Source: Liolophura sinensis (lineage: Eukaryota; Mollusca; Polyplacophora; Chitonida; Chitonidae). Taken from it: a stretch of DNA of 64,000 nt. The stretch lies in assembly GCF_032854445.1 (NCBI RefSeq), contig NC_088307.1, positions 14,954,017 through 15,018,016 of the forward strand. The letters are read 5' to 3'. Below are positions 44,401 through 56,455 of the stretch, in pieces. How positions within the stretch are numbered: the first letter of the stretch is position 1; every line of letters begins with the position of its first letter. The position numbers and the translations under genes were made by a program. The notes beneath the pieces were generated by a model. The model saw nothing but the letters and a program-made list of their open reading frames with translations. It was not told the DNA's origin and searched no databases.

Positions 44401-45330
44401 CTAACACCTACATACATGGTTAAAGTTGTGTGCCCTTAATTTTAATAACATTCAGATCATTTTTTACTTAATTACCCCTACTCAGGTGCTTTAATAGTGC
44501 ATTAATGTATTTTCACACTTTGTACACTTTTTATTTTTGAAATGCTGGGGATGAAGCGGGTATTTCAGAAATCCAGGCTCTAGTTGGTCATGTTTCTGTG
44601 GACTCCTCGTTGCATAGCATGTGGTACATGTTGATAGGGAGATCAGTTTTAGACTCAGGCTAGGCCTAAATCTACAATGAATATTCTTGAAATCTTTGAT
44701 CATATTATGGTGTCTGGAACATTACTACAAACGACGACATAACCTGTCATTTGGAGACATACTTGTAACCTATCGTGAGCCTCTTCAAAAAATATGATAC
44801 AGTATTATATACGTTTACCTACCACTGGCATTTGTACGAACTGTACAATGACATGTCTCTTGGAAGTTGTTTTTCATCTTCATTTTCTCAGACCTCTACT
44901 ACATGATGCAAGCCACTGCATAATGCTGCATGCAGAGAGAACCAGTTGTACACCAATGATATTGTGTGTTCTTAAATACAGATCAGCTGAAGTTTTATAT
45001 CACACCATTTGTCTGGTTCTGGGCAGTGAAAGGTGGTTTACTCAGGGTTCTGCACGAATTCAAACATATACTGCACACATAAACTTAAAAAGTTGTATTG
45101 TTTAGTGAAATATTGTTCAGTATGATGTACATGTACAACCTCGATGAAATCAGTGAAACAGCTGTATCAGGTTGCAAACATCAGGCAAAGTAGTATTTCC
45201 ATCCCTCACCATAACAAATTACCATTTCTGGCTTTATTATCATAAAAAAAAAATGTCAAAATGATTCGTATGAGTGTTTTGTAATGTTTTTAATTTTTGT
45301 TTTGTTTTTTGTTTTTTTTTTTGTGAATAA
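41475..45330. other. Probable ZF1 intron, no other gene seen
   Basis: AT-rich with poly-T and (TTG)n tracts at 41870-41935. No repeats of the named families and no coding pattern on either strand. Confidence 0.45.
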
Positions 45331-45333
45331 CAG

Positions 45334-47021
45334 GTGGAAGGTTGTAGTCTTAAGAAGAAAACATGGAGGAAGGTGAAGTCAGCATTTATGCTATCAACAG
45401 TGCAAACAATGAAACAATTTCATACCATTTTGAGGAAACGCCTGTTGTTGGGGAGACTCAGGTAGTGGAAGAATCACAAATGGTGGAAGAAATGCCTGTC
45501 GAGGTAGAGATTGCCCAGATCCAACTGATGTTTGTGAGGTGGAAGTCGGAGAGGAGGAGGTGGTGGAAGGAAGTGTTCCTGAGCCAGAAACCCATGTGTC
45601 ATACAGGACACAGAAGCCGGCAAGAGGAAATAGTGGTGAAGATTTTCCCAGTTGTTGGGGCATACGAGGAGATCGCTATGGACCATTCTGGAGAGGTACA
45701 ACAGGAAGTTGATGTGTCCTTGTGAAGAAGTGGCAGAAGACCTAGATTCAAACGAAGATGTAGACACTGATTCTAGTGCTGCTATGCACCAGTATGCTAA
45801 AGTGGAGGGCTTATGATGGTGATGCCGGAAACAGCAATGAGAGAAATGATTCGGTCGAAGAGAAACCTTTGTCCAGAATGTTCCAGGAAACGGCGGATCG
45901 ACTGAAGAAACGGGCTGGAGGCTAGAGGAGGCAGGATCTAGGGTACTTCACCAAAGCTGGCCTGCATGCCCTCAGTCGGCAGTCTACCACTGGCGAAGGA
46001 GATGGCCCTGCACAGTCTAGGAAACCGTTTGTTTGTACAGTGTGCCATAAGGGTTTTAGCAAGGTCACAAAACTCAACAAACACATGCAGTTACACGATG
46101 ATAGTTACTCCTTTGTGCCAACCCACTCAACACTGGACGCACGTGCCAAGCTGAAGCAGCTGCTGGAGTCAGAACAAGATGGAGGACGCAATGCAGAGAT
46201 GTCTCCCAGCATGGAGGGTGATCGTCAGCCAGTTAAAACTTACCTCTGTGGAATTTGCTTCAAGGCCTTCAGTCAGGAGGGCCGCCTTAACAAACACTTA
46301 AAGTCCCACAAAGGAGAAAACTCTGGCAAGAAAAAAGGGTGGGCGAAAAAACGAAAAGGCTTCCAAGAAGAAGAAAACGTTCCAATGTAACATCTGCTAT
46401 AAAAACTTCACCAAGGCGGGCACATTGCAGAAACACATGACCACCCACGAGACCAGCAATGATTCCTCAGATAACGACTATGATTCCTCAGACGACGAAG
46501 GCAAGGAGGCGTCCGACAGATCGCCCAAGGGAGCTATTCCCAAGCTGTATGAGTATGAGTGCCAAGTCTGTGACCGGACATTTGATCGTCCGTGCAACCT
46601 CAAATATCATCTGTACTCGCACGAAGAAACCAAGCACCTTGGCATGCCCCCTCCACTTCACACCTGCAGCATTTGTGACCGCTCTTTCCATAGGCCGTAC
46701 TTTCTGCGCAGACACATGCTGACAGCTCATGAAATAGTTCAGGAGAGCACAGTGAGGAGTAAAACCTCCATGAAAGGATCCATGAGGACTTCTGGTTTGA
46801 TTGCTGGTGCGCTCTCACCCAAAAAGAAAGCGTTTCGTTGCGAAGTGTGCGACAAGGCATTTGATCGACCTTGTAACCTCAAATATCACTTGTATTCTCA
46901 TAAGGAGACACGACATATGGGGTCACCCGCACCCGTTCACATCTGTGGACGATGCGGGAAAGAATTCAATCGGCCAGTTCTGCTAAGGCACCATGTGAGG
47001 TATTGTACCATGCCTTCATAA
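45334..47021 (+). pseudogene. ZF1: C2H2 zinc-finger locus with multiple frame breaks
   Basis: After an acceptor at 45333, the ATG at 45363 opens an acidic leader (MEEGEVSIYAINSANNET). Seven fingers follow: FVCTVCHKGF, YLCGICFKAF, FQCNICYKNF, YECQVCDRTF, HTCSICDRSF, FRCEVCDKAF and HICGRCGKEF. The last finger ends HHVRYC, a Cys in place of the final His, and the stop is at 47021. Fingers 4 and 6 share DRPCNLKYHLYSH, so they arose by duplication. Acidic spacers (SSDNDYDSSDDEGKEAS) and KKK-rich linkers separate groups. C2H2 proteins of this sort are nuclear DNA-binding factors. The frame changes near 45518, 45700-45720, about 45810 and 46330-46370, and one TAG lies near 45921. Either a young pseudogene or an uncorrected assembly. 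The downstream block 46345-47021 is intact. Confidence 0.65.
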
Positions 47022-50020
47022 AGTCAGCAGCATACTCTCCGCAACTTTACCTCAAGAAGCAAGTAAACAGGATTATACAGTGTACTCATAGCAGCTACTC
47101 CTCCTGAATCAGGCGGCAGAGTGTGTGTAGTTCATAACATAAACAGCCATTCACATTCAGTTGTTCGGACCAAGTTGATGAATTTGTTGTGGCTGGCTGA
47201 GGGGAGCAGGGAGGGAGAGGGGAGGAGTTGCTATATATATTGAAATTTGTCATTTTCCTATGTTAACTCATGGTGATATGCAACGTGACATTTGGCTGCT
47301 TTGGTGATCAGTGTGTATCCATAGCAGTGTGTTTCTGCAGTGAGTTTCTGCAGTGAGGAGTAAGAACAGATATTCTGCTAACATAATTTGTATATATCTT
47401 GTATGTTTATATCGTATTACACAGTTCATATACACATCCGAGTCGCTGTAAATATACTGTGTGAGAAACAGGCTCTATATGAGTGGCTTGAAATATTTAG
47501 GACATAGAAACGAAGAAGATGCCACATCAGCATCATGCATCATCATACATGTGCATTGCCATATGTACATCAATGTTCTTGAGTATTCTCCGGGTAAGGC
47601 CAGCATGTCGCTGAAGCAAATTCATCTTGCTGCAGAGCTGTGCAAAATCTCTAGAGGTTATATTAACTTGTGTAGAGAGTATTGTTCACATTGAATCTTT
47701 AGTATTTCTCTTCGTATCTCTATCTTGTAGGTTGGCAAAATTGCATGATAATTTATATATTACTTAATATGTTATCAAAAGAAGTACGTGTATGTGGGTG
47801 TTAGAGGAAACATTTGGCTCTGCAATATTCTGTGACTGCAGGTGGTAATATTCTGGTTATTTTAGTGTCAGCTGCAAATGCATCATCTTTCCATTCAGTT
47901 CTTGGCCTTAAAAAAGTCACATATACATGTATAATATACTTTTCAGTTTTGGTAGACGTAGTTGTGAACAAGTCAGGCCTCCTGTAGCCATAAATAGGTG
48001 CAATTACCAAGGGCGATTTAAGTTGGTCACTAAATGAAAAACCATATGGATAGTATCGTAATTGTTGTTGCAAAAGCGCCCTTGTCAGGGTTTCTTGAAG
48101 TCAGAAGCTCAGGTCTTGATGGAATGTCTAATAGACAGTAAAAAGAACAAAATACTCCTACATTCTGTTTAATAAATGATGATGTCCTCTGTAGACCAAG
48201 GGCAGATAAGTCACACTGGAAATGTCTAAAAATGACAATACAATTTAACTGTTGCAAATTAAACAGTTATGTGGTATTTAGACCCTTTAGAACTACTATA
48301 CTTTTACCATATGCTAAATGTTGAGCTAATCCAACCATTGTTTCTGAAACAAGTAGAGAAAGTGTGAACATGTATGGCCTATACCAACATCAGGCAGGGC
48401 TTTGAAGCCCAAGGAAGCAAAGATAAAGGGTATGAGTCTTCAACTTGGGCAGTTTTGCATTATATTCGGTAAATTGTATGTACTGCAGGCTTAAGGGAAG
48501 TAACTCCTTTTTTCAGTGTTGAATGCGATCCGATGCTTTTCACATTCAAGGGTAGGATGAGAACCGTACATGTACAAAATGTTGCTCGCTTGTTGCGTGG
48601 CCATTCAAAATTCTTCGAGAGCTTCAAATTGTTTTGGATGGCCTGATAATGCTGGAAACCTGGGAACTCATTACTATTTTGAATATTTTTGTAGGTATTT
48701 TTCAATTAAAGTGTGCCTCTTGACTTTAAGAACAAAAAGATGTAATGAGCAGTTCTAAACTTACATGTACTTTTAACATGAAATGTACATTTATGGTTGC
48801 TGAGAGGTCAGTCCCACTGAGCATTGGACACTGAGAGAATCCATACATGTACTAAAAGGGTAAGTACATGTATGAGGTCAAAACCAATAGGATTTGAAAC
48901 ACGGGGATTGGAAGGAGGCTGTTACATATAAAAGCTCAATTATTGCAAACTCCAAACATGCCATGACGTAATCTTGTTAATTTCTTCAATGTGTTTCTCC
49001 TATATAAAATATTGCTGCTATGATATGTAAACACTATGAATAAAATTGGGTAGGGATGTGTGTGGGAATGATAGGGTACTGTATAAACGAGAATGGTAGA
49101 GAGAAGGTGGGATGTGTTTTTACAAGTACCTCATGAAACTAGCCCTGCCTTACTGCTACAGCATGTTAATTTATTTGTCCTGGTTTTATGAAGTTGAATG
49201 TTGCAAATCTTTGCGATTTTTGATGCTAGTCTCCAAGAGTTGTATTTGATGATTATCTGTTTGATTCACTAGGGCAGTAAAGTTTATCCTGCTTGAGAAT
49301 GCCAACACTTCTCTCGCATTTGTCCTTTTCCTACCAAGCTTCTGTACAAAAAATCTGTATCTATTTAAAGTTCGAGTAATCTGGTTTTATTTCTTTTGAT
49401 TACATTTTCTGCATATGATAAACACTATTGGCTTTTCTTTCAAACTGATTAATCAAGAGGAATTGTTTCAGAAACTATTTCATCTGCTAGGTCAGTTTAT
49501 CTCACTGAGTATCTTAATGCCACATGTACTCCTTTGATGCATGTGTTCTGCCGTAATCTGCATTGCTCCATATTTCATTGTCTTTATGTATCACATCTCA
49601 CATGGATATTTTCCCCAATAAGATTGTCACTTCAGACAATTTAAATTCACTTCTGAACTTGGTTGTTTCTTTGGCCTAAAAGTCATTTCACTGGTCATAC
49701 ATGAACATGGGAAAACAGGCAATATTTCAACACCTGCTCAATGTTTTGGACATAAATAAATTTAGAATTTACTGGTCTGCAAGTACATGCTAGTAGCAGC
49801 AGATTTTAAGGCAGATACATGTAAACAGTTGATTACAGACAGTCTTTACTGTATGCCCATTTGATTGGTTTAATGCATAGTACCAGATGTACTTCTCGAT
49901 TAAGGTACTTCTGATATTTTCATTACATAATTGTATGCATGGTTTCTTGTAAACTTGCTGTGAATTGTAGATGGTGTACAGCTCAGATCTGTCTGTTCAA
50001 AAGGGTATTTACAAGAACTT
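47022..50020. other. 3' flank of ZF1, no gene seen
   Basis: AT-rich, likely ZF1 3' UTR at the start. AATAAA-type signals occur at 49037 (GAATAAAATT) among others, but no polyadenylation site can be fixed. No recognised repeat. Confidence 0.45.
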
Positions 50021-50022
50021 AC

Positions 50023-50130
50023 AACATCTGCAGCAGTAACACAACATCTGCAGTAACACAACCCCGCAGTAACACAACATCCTCAGTAGCACAACCCCGC
50101 AGTAACACAACATTCGCAGTAACACAACAT
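50023..50130. repeat. 18-bp tandem repeat
   Basis: CAGTAACACAACATCTGC-type units (variants CCCCG, TCCTC, TTCG) repeat six times. The 74-codon ORF over it is repeat-driven. Confidence 0.9.
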
Positions 50131-50134
50131 AAAC

Positions 50135-51370
50135 GGAACTTAAATCAGACTACCAGGCTTTAAAACTTTAAACTCGGAAACGAAATACTTTTTGTATTCT
50201 AATGGAAAAAGGAAAACAAGTTCTTTGTACCCCGACTTGTATTGAAAATTACTACTTCAAATGGAGCATATGAAATACACAGTTCACCATTTTAGCGTAA
50301 ATCTTATGTGTAATCTGTGTGCGAAAACTAAAAAAAATATTAGTCCAGGGTTTAGAATTTAGAAGTTCTAAGCTCATGTAAGTTATATTGTTGATGTGGT
50401 CTAGTTTCACTTTCAGTTTTAGAGCGACCTAATTGTATTGATGTTCAAGTGTGTTAATTTCACATACGTATGGCTGCATGCAGTGATTCAGGTTTGAACA
50501 GTGACAATCAAACATGATCACTTTCACTGTTCTCAAAGACCTATCTGTTACAGTATATGTATGTATTATAGAACTTAACATATTGTTGTACTCTATAGAC
50601 AGCAGATCTTGTGAACATTTTGTATTAGAGAGTTATTTCATGGAGACTTTGAATGACATTGCTTTTGAGTTTAAAGCATCGGTTAATGTGGAAGCTATTT
50701 GGAAATTGTTCCTGTTTGTTTATTGTTTGTTTCCTCTCAACATGTTCATTGAGCTCTTGCTTTTGTAGTTTTTTTTTCTGAAAATGCATCCTATTACTAT
50801 ATATGAAGACATGAAGTCAAATAAAGATGCTTCCAACCAATAACATGTGATTGTATACAGCTTTGTTGGTCCTAATTGTGATTGATTCTCATCGTAACTC
50901 AAAACATGTTCCATACACGTGTATAGGGGGGCCTACTGGCTTCCCAAAGAAATATGTGTATTTTTTTGTGATATCAAGTATATGGCTATAGTAGGTTAGA
51001 CCTCATTCTAAGGACTACTCTGGCAAGAATACTGATTTTCTGGTATTCCAACTTAAACCTTAATTGTTAAAAATCTGTTTGAAATTTGGTGCAAATGGAT
51101 CCTTGTTCCTTTTGTCTTAAGCCTAATTTGAACAGAAACAAAAATCCCATTCTCCCCTAGATTTGGAAGTTCAGAAGAAATTTTGAGAAAGTCTGTACAT
51201 ACTTTTGATCCAGTAAAATGCCTCAAAATTTGTTGCACAACTTGAGAACTTGTGATCTTGTTGCAAGTTTTGTTTTCATTGTGTGTGACAAATTGCTTTT
51301 CTCCCTGCATGATGTACAGCGGGATGTATAGCATGAACAACTTCATCACTGGCCAGCAGCTTGTGTAAGG
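50135..51370. other. No gene seen
   Basis: AT-rich spacer between ZF1 and ZF2 with no supported feature. Confidence 0.45.
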
Positions 51371-51374
51371 GCAG

Positions 51375-51739
51375 AGCGCTTCAGTTGCCTAATGGTTGGA
51401 GCATCTGCTTCAAAGTCGGGAGACCCTGGATCAAACCTGGAATGGGTCATATTAAAGACTTTAAAAATGGTATATGTCACTGCCTTGCCCTATGCTCAGC
51501 ACAGTAAGTTTAGAGCAAGAAAACAGGATTGGCTCCCTGGCCCAGTGTGACTGGGGGCTGTGTGAGGTCTGGTGTCTTTGGCATGATACTTCAGTGATGC
51601 CAGGAATTTGGAGGCATGGACATGCCCTGCCACAAGAAGACAGTATATGTACACACACCTAATGACTCCTTGTCATTATCGCCACGATATGGCTGAAATA
51701 TTGCCGATGTGGCGTTAAGCCATAAACATTCATTCATTC
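51375..51739 (+). mobile_element. SINE-C, best full-length copy
   Basis: tRNA-like head with A-box-like TTGCCTAATGGTTGGAGC (about 51384) and B-box-like CTGGATCAAACCTGG (about 51426). A ~240-bp body follows, then the 3' terminus CGCCACGATATGGCTGAAAT, ATTGCCGATGTGGCGTTAAG and CATTCATTCATT tail. The 3' end differs from SINE-A and SINE-B. The copy at 19031 shows the body is part of the family. Confidence 0.85.
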
Positions 51740-51744
51740 CTTGT

Positions 51745-53375
51745 CATTATATGAGTGACAAATGGTTAAAAGCGTATGTGTACACATACTCCTGTAAAGG
51801 CAGGACACATATTTTCTGAAGTTATGAATATAACAAAAATTTTCTTATTCCATAAAGAATTTGTATGTTACACTGAAAATTAAGTTTTCTGTTTATTTAT
51901 CAAGAAAAGTGTAACTAATGATTTTTACAATGGCTAAATTGATAACTTTTATTTAAAACCCAATCAATATCTATGATGGGAGGTAGGTGTTAAGGGGTTT
52001 AGAGCCAATGCAAACAGAGAAGCGTTTTCAGTCCAGTCAGATTATTCATGGTCAATAAATCTTGTTATTTTATTGTTAATGGACAATATCTCATCAACTC
52101 TTTCAACTGGTGAAAATGTGGTCCAGCATTGTGTATTTAATGTATGAAGACGCATTGACACCTCCCCCCCCCCGCCCTTCTCTCACCCCCTTCCAGGTGG
52201 TTAGAAAATTTAGAAAGAAAAAAAGTCCACAGGCTACACACTGCAATAATTTTGTAATAAAAAATAAAAACAAAGAGGAAGTTAATTTCTTCTTCAGCAT
52301 GGAAACTGGAGTTATTTACTCAGTTTCCTTATGTTGTGTTAACTGAAGGAAAGCTTTAGGATATATAATTACTTGATGGTTGTTTAACCCCACATTCACC
52401 ATTTATTTACTTGTATGGTGGCATGTGGTTTTGTGAGTGGAATAGAGGGAAGTTAAACAAGAGTCCTTCAATGGATACGATGCAAACAGCCATTGTCCCC
52501 AACAATCGCATTATCGCTTATCGCATGCCCCCAACGTCTAAACCATGCCCTTCTCCAAGACATCAAAACAGGAATAACCATGTGTTAACCATATATCGAG
52601 TAAAGGCAGGGCATGTATTTCATATAGCGGTACCCTAGTGCACGCCTCTTAAACCAGCTTTAGATACACGCATATGGCAAGACATTTTGGTACATGTATT
52701 TATCTCTAATAAAAATAAAAATAAATATCAAAATTGTACAAAGTCAAATTCTTTTGCACATATATACAAATATTTGTACTGTACATTTGCCAAAAAAAAA
52801 AAAAGTTTGTATATTTCCTACATGAATGAAATTGTTTTCTACACAGGCCCAATGTGGAAATCTTTTGTACATACCAGTGCGTGAAATACGTGTACAGTAA
52901 GTGTTTATTGGCGCATGTGTGCAAATAATTTCCACATATGTACGACAGAATTGGACATGTGCAGGAAACAATTTTACCTATGTACAATAAGCGTTTATTT
53001 TGCATACGTACAAACGAACTGGACATAGGCACTAAACATGTATTTAAACCACTATCAAGGGAAATAACTTTGGCTGCTGCTACTATATCTGCTGATTATG
53101 TGCCCTTGTATCAAATCTTGTGGCGCGCCTGACTTCCGGAAAAGCGAGAATTTAACGTTTGTTGTTTATATTTGGACTTTTTTTATGATTGTCTGGCTTT
53201 TATATCCCTAATTTAAGTTTCAAGCCGCTTGGCACTGGCATTGTTAAGTTGCCACAAATTTCTGCCCTCACACATTAACGGCGTTGTGCCGAACTTCGTC
53301 TCAATGCTTTAGTTTTCACAGCCTTTTTTGTTGTTGTTGTTGTTGTGTAATAGTAAACATCGAGATCTATTTTCA
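51745..53375. other. Spacer upstream of ZF2
   Basis: Holds a C-rich run at 52160-52195 and a repeated GTACA/TTTGCACATA-type phrase at 52740-53030. A locally GC-richer block with CTTCCGGAAAAGCG at 53132-53147 (an ETS-like CCGGAA site) could mark a promoter, but this is speculative. Confidence 0.35.
52160..52195. other. C-rich tract (G4/i-motif candidate on opposite strands)
   Basis: A C10 run, then CCC, then CCCCC within 36 bp. Only weakly fits a four-run quadruplex pattern on the minus strand unless the C10 run splits. Confidence 0.5.
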
Positions 53376-53379
53376 AGAA

Positions 53380-53410
53380 TTTCTGATATTTATCTGGTAA
53401 ATATCAGAAA
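53380..53410. repeat. Perfect hairpin, 13-bp arms
   Basis: TTTCTGATATTTA (53380-53392) and its exact reverse complement TAAATATCAGAAA (53398-53410) are separated by TCTGG. It lies between a (TTG)n tract and the next inverted repeat. Confidence 0.9.
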
Positions 53411-53717
53411 CGGAAATACTGTTCAAATGTTAATGTTAATTAAGAAAACTTTTCGAAGTCGTATTCGAAATTTGCCGGCGAGTAAGTAAACAAATGCATG
53501 ACTGCCAGTAGCCCCCGAAAGACTCTTAACTCCTTTTTATAATGGTCTGGCGTCGTTGGAGACTCGAAGCTTACAATGTTAATTTCGTACTCAACCAAGG
53601 TCCAGGCCGATTGTCTTTCTTGTCGAAGAAGTCTTGTGTAAATAAAGGACACCAACCTAAAGGTCTGCTTTCCACACCCACCGTACCGCCACCATACCTT
53701 CTACTTGATTTCGAACA

Positions 53718-53864
53718 GATTTATTATAGCCATGAGGGCTAATGCGAATGTCGCCATCTTTCCATTGCTCCACTTTGAAGCAGGCCATGCGCGTAGCTGC
53801 TGAACATGGTGGCAGTCGCCGAGGAGCGTATACTGTGGAAGTCATCATGGCTATAACAAATCTC
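53718..53864. repeat. Imperfect inverted repeat, ~21-40-bp arms
   Basis: AGATTTATTATAGCCATGAG near 53718 pairs with the complement of CATCATGGCTATAACAAATC near 53844, with weaker pairing extended outward (CTACTTGATTTCGAA against CTACTCCATTTAGAA). The ~105-bp interior is GC-richer than its surroundings. Confidence 0.75.
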
Positions 53865-55095
53865 TTCTAAATGGAGTAGGGACGTATGGTGAGGTTGCAG
53901 TGGTTTGTATTCTCCTTAGACAGAGGCCACAGCCTGATAGTCCACCAACTTCTGCGGAAACACCCTGCAAATCCTTGTACAAGGGAACGGGAAACCTCTA
54001 ATTCACATTGACCACTGAAAACGAGCCTACTAACACCTAGCCGAAAAGATTGTTGTCGTTTCATATTAGTCGGTTTGACTCAGTTGTAAAGTTTGAACCA
54101 CTGGATTACATGTATATTAGAAGAGGGTTTGCCAAAGCCAGTTGAATATCATTTTGTAGCGTGAGCTGGGAATTCTGAGGACGGGCTCTGTGTGGAGGTC
54201 TGAGACTGCTGATAATGAAACAGTATCTTTTTTTGTTTGTTACAGATGATAGAATGTAGACCATGCATATATAATGTGTTGAAAGCCTTCATATGGGCCC
54301 TCATCAGAGAACCAAGTTTTCATCAGCACACACCTCTCTTTTTAAATGATCCAAAGTAGCTCACAGGTGAAAAATTTCATTTCTAAAAATATATTTTCCT
54401 GAAGAACAATCCTTCAATGAAATGGAATATAACAGGTATCAGGCAAAATCCACACTTGTCACTAGCGCATGCATGTGCCCCATTTTGCTGAGGGCAGAGC
54501 TGTAGACTTGGATCACCTGTCTGCTTGTGATGTTTTGGGATGCACATCATGTCCTGCAGGTCATTTTGACTGCATTTGACCCAAGTGCAAAACACACTTA
54601 AAAGTGCCTTACATGCTACCAAAGCAGCTCATATTCGTATAGTTCTTTTACATTCTTGGCATGAATATGTGAAGTTCTGTTTGTTATAAGTGATTTTGTC
54701 ATTAATGGCATTTTCACTGAAGTATACCAATTCCTCAACTTTTTCTCATATATAAGAAGAACTTAGAGTGCAAATTTTGCATATTCTTAATTGATATTCG
54801 GAGACAAAACTACATTGGTTGAGTTGGTCAGTTTTAGGGCTTCATAAAATGTATGATCTCAAGCAAACATGAGAAAAGATCAAAGAATTACACTAACACT
54901 TTAAAGCAATGTTTCTTTTCTTATGTTTGCAAGGTGTTCATTCAAGCATTCTGGGTGTACCGATAAAATTATACCTTTTGTGAAGCCCTGAAATTGGCCA
55001 ACCCAACCAGTGTAGTTTTGTGTCCAAAATCAAATTAAAAATGTTCATAAATTGCACTGAAAGTTACTATTTTATATTTGAAAAAGTTGAGGAAT
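53865..55095. other. No gene seen
   Basis: AT-rich spacer; ORF 54383-54622 (-) has no recognised motif. Confidence 0.4.
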
Positions 55096-55096
55096 T

Positions 55097-55590
55097 AGGG
55101 TAAGGTAAATGTTAAGGTCCTAAGGTGGTATCTCTCTGTAACACCGTTGTGTGCATATTTAACATGTTTAAACTCTAGTAAATGACCAAATTCTCCGCTG
55201 ACTCTCTTGTGTATTGGAATTAGTGTTTGTCAAGCAAATGTTAAAGGTGGTATCCCAAACGTACTGCATTTATTGAGCTCAGGCTTTGCATACATGTAAA
55301 GCACAATAACAAAAGGAGGACATTTCATCATGTATCACTGTGTGCATATTGGTTATCGTAATTTCCAAAATTCACAGGTTACATTTAACGTCTTTGTATG
55401 TTAAGGTAAATGTGAAAGGTGGTGTCTCAAAAAGTACTACATGCGTTGGGCTCAGGCTGACATATCTGTAGAGCACAATGTTCTGTTGTTCATGCCCTTT
55501 TGTGCTTATTAATTACTGTAGATTATAAAATTCCTTGACGTCTTTTGTACATTTGTATGTATGCTAAAATAAATGTTCAAGTACTGTACA
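55097..55590. repeat. ~170-bp degenerate tandem repeat, three units
   Basis: Units share AAATGTTAAAGGTGGTATC, GTACTGCATTTATTGAGCTC, AGGCTTTGCATACATGTAA, AGCACAATAACA and GTGTGCATATTGGTTAT, at about 55100, 55229 and 55402. Confidence 0.75.
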
Positions 55591-56206
55591 TGTATTACAT
55601 CAAGAATTTGGAATGTAAAAATATGCTTTCAAAAGTACATAGTGATACTTTTGATGCCAACACTTAAGATTTTTCTGATGAGAAAGTAATTGAGCTTGAC
55701 ACAAAGCTTTTTAATGACCCTTTAAGTGGTGTACATAAGAATCAAAATCAGGCTAAATCTTTGTTTTGAGAAATGTCAGGTAAAATAGAATTCTTAATGT
55801 ATTGATCTGAAGTTTACAGTTCATTTGCCTCAGTGGTATCCATGCTACCAGGTTATTATTATTATTATTATTATTTTTTTTTTATCCATACAGTCAATTA
55901 TTTTCGAATTTGAAGATACAATTTGGTCCTATTAAATGAAATGAGATATTGTCATTGCAACTCTCTCAACAGTTTTTCATGGAACATGGCTTATGTACCA
56001 TGGACAATAGATACATGTACAAATGTCTGTGCATGAGGTATATTTGTTTCCATTCAGTGAATTATGTTCCAAGTTATCACGATTTGAAGGTAAAATTCAC
56101 TGGTTCAGGGTCGGGGAGACACATAAATGTATTGTTAAGGCAACGTAACAGTCATCCAGGTTTAATTGCCTTTTTTTTTTTTTTTTTTTTTCTTTGTCTA
56201 TTCAGG

Positions 56207-56455
56207 ATGGAGTCTACAGAAAGCATTATTCCATTTGACATCAGCCGTGTGAAGAAAGAACCTTTGGAAATCTGGTATGAGTCCGACGCAGTCATGGAGA
56301 CATCACATGATCTTGGTCAGGAAAATCAACTCCGTCGTGGAGTTCAAGGGTCAGAGTTAAGTGCACAGATGAAAGTAGAGCCATCGCTGTATTATAACTC
56401 CACGTATCATCCCATTAGCCTGACCATGAGTTCTATCAGTTTAGCAGAAAACAGG
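56207..56455 (+). CDS. ZF2 exon 1 (start codon)
   Basis: Follows a long poly-T and TTCAG acceptor. ATG at 56207 is one base into the exon. 83 codons, donor GTAAGC. Contains both psi-K-x-E sites. No finger. A larger in-frame ORF begins upstream at 55949 but crosses the poly-T tract and splice acceptor, so it was not used. Confidence 0.8.
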
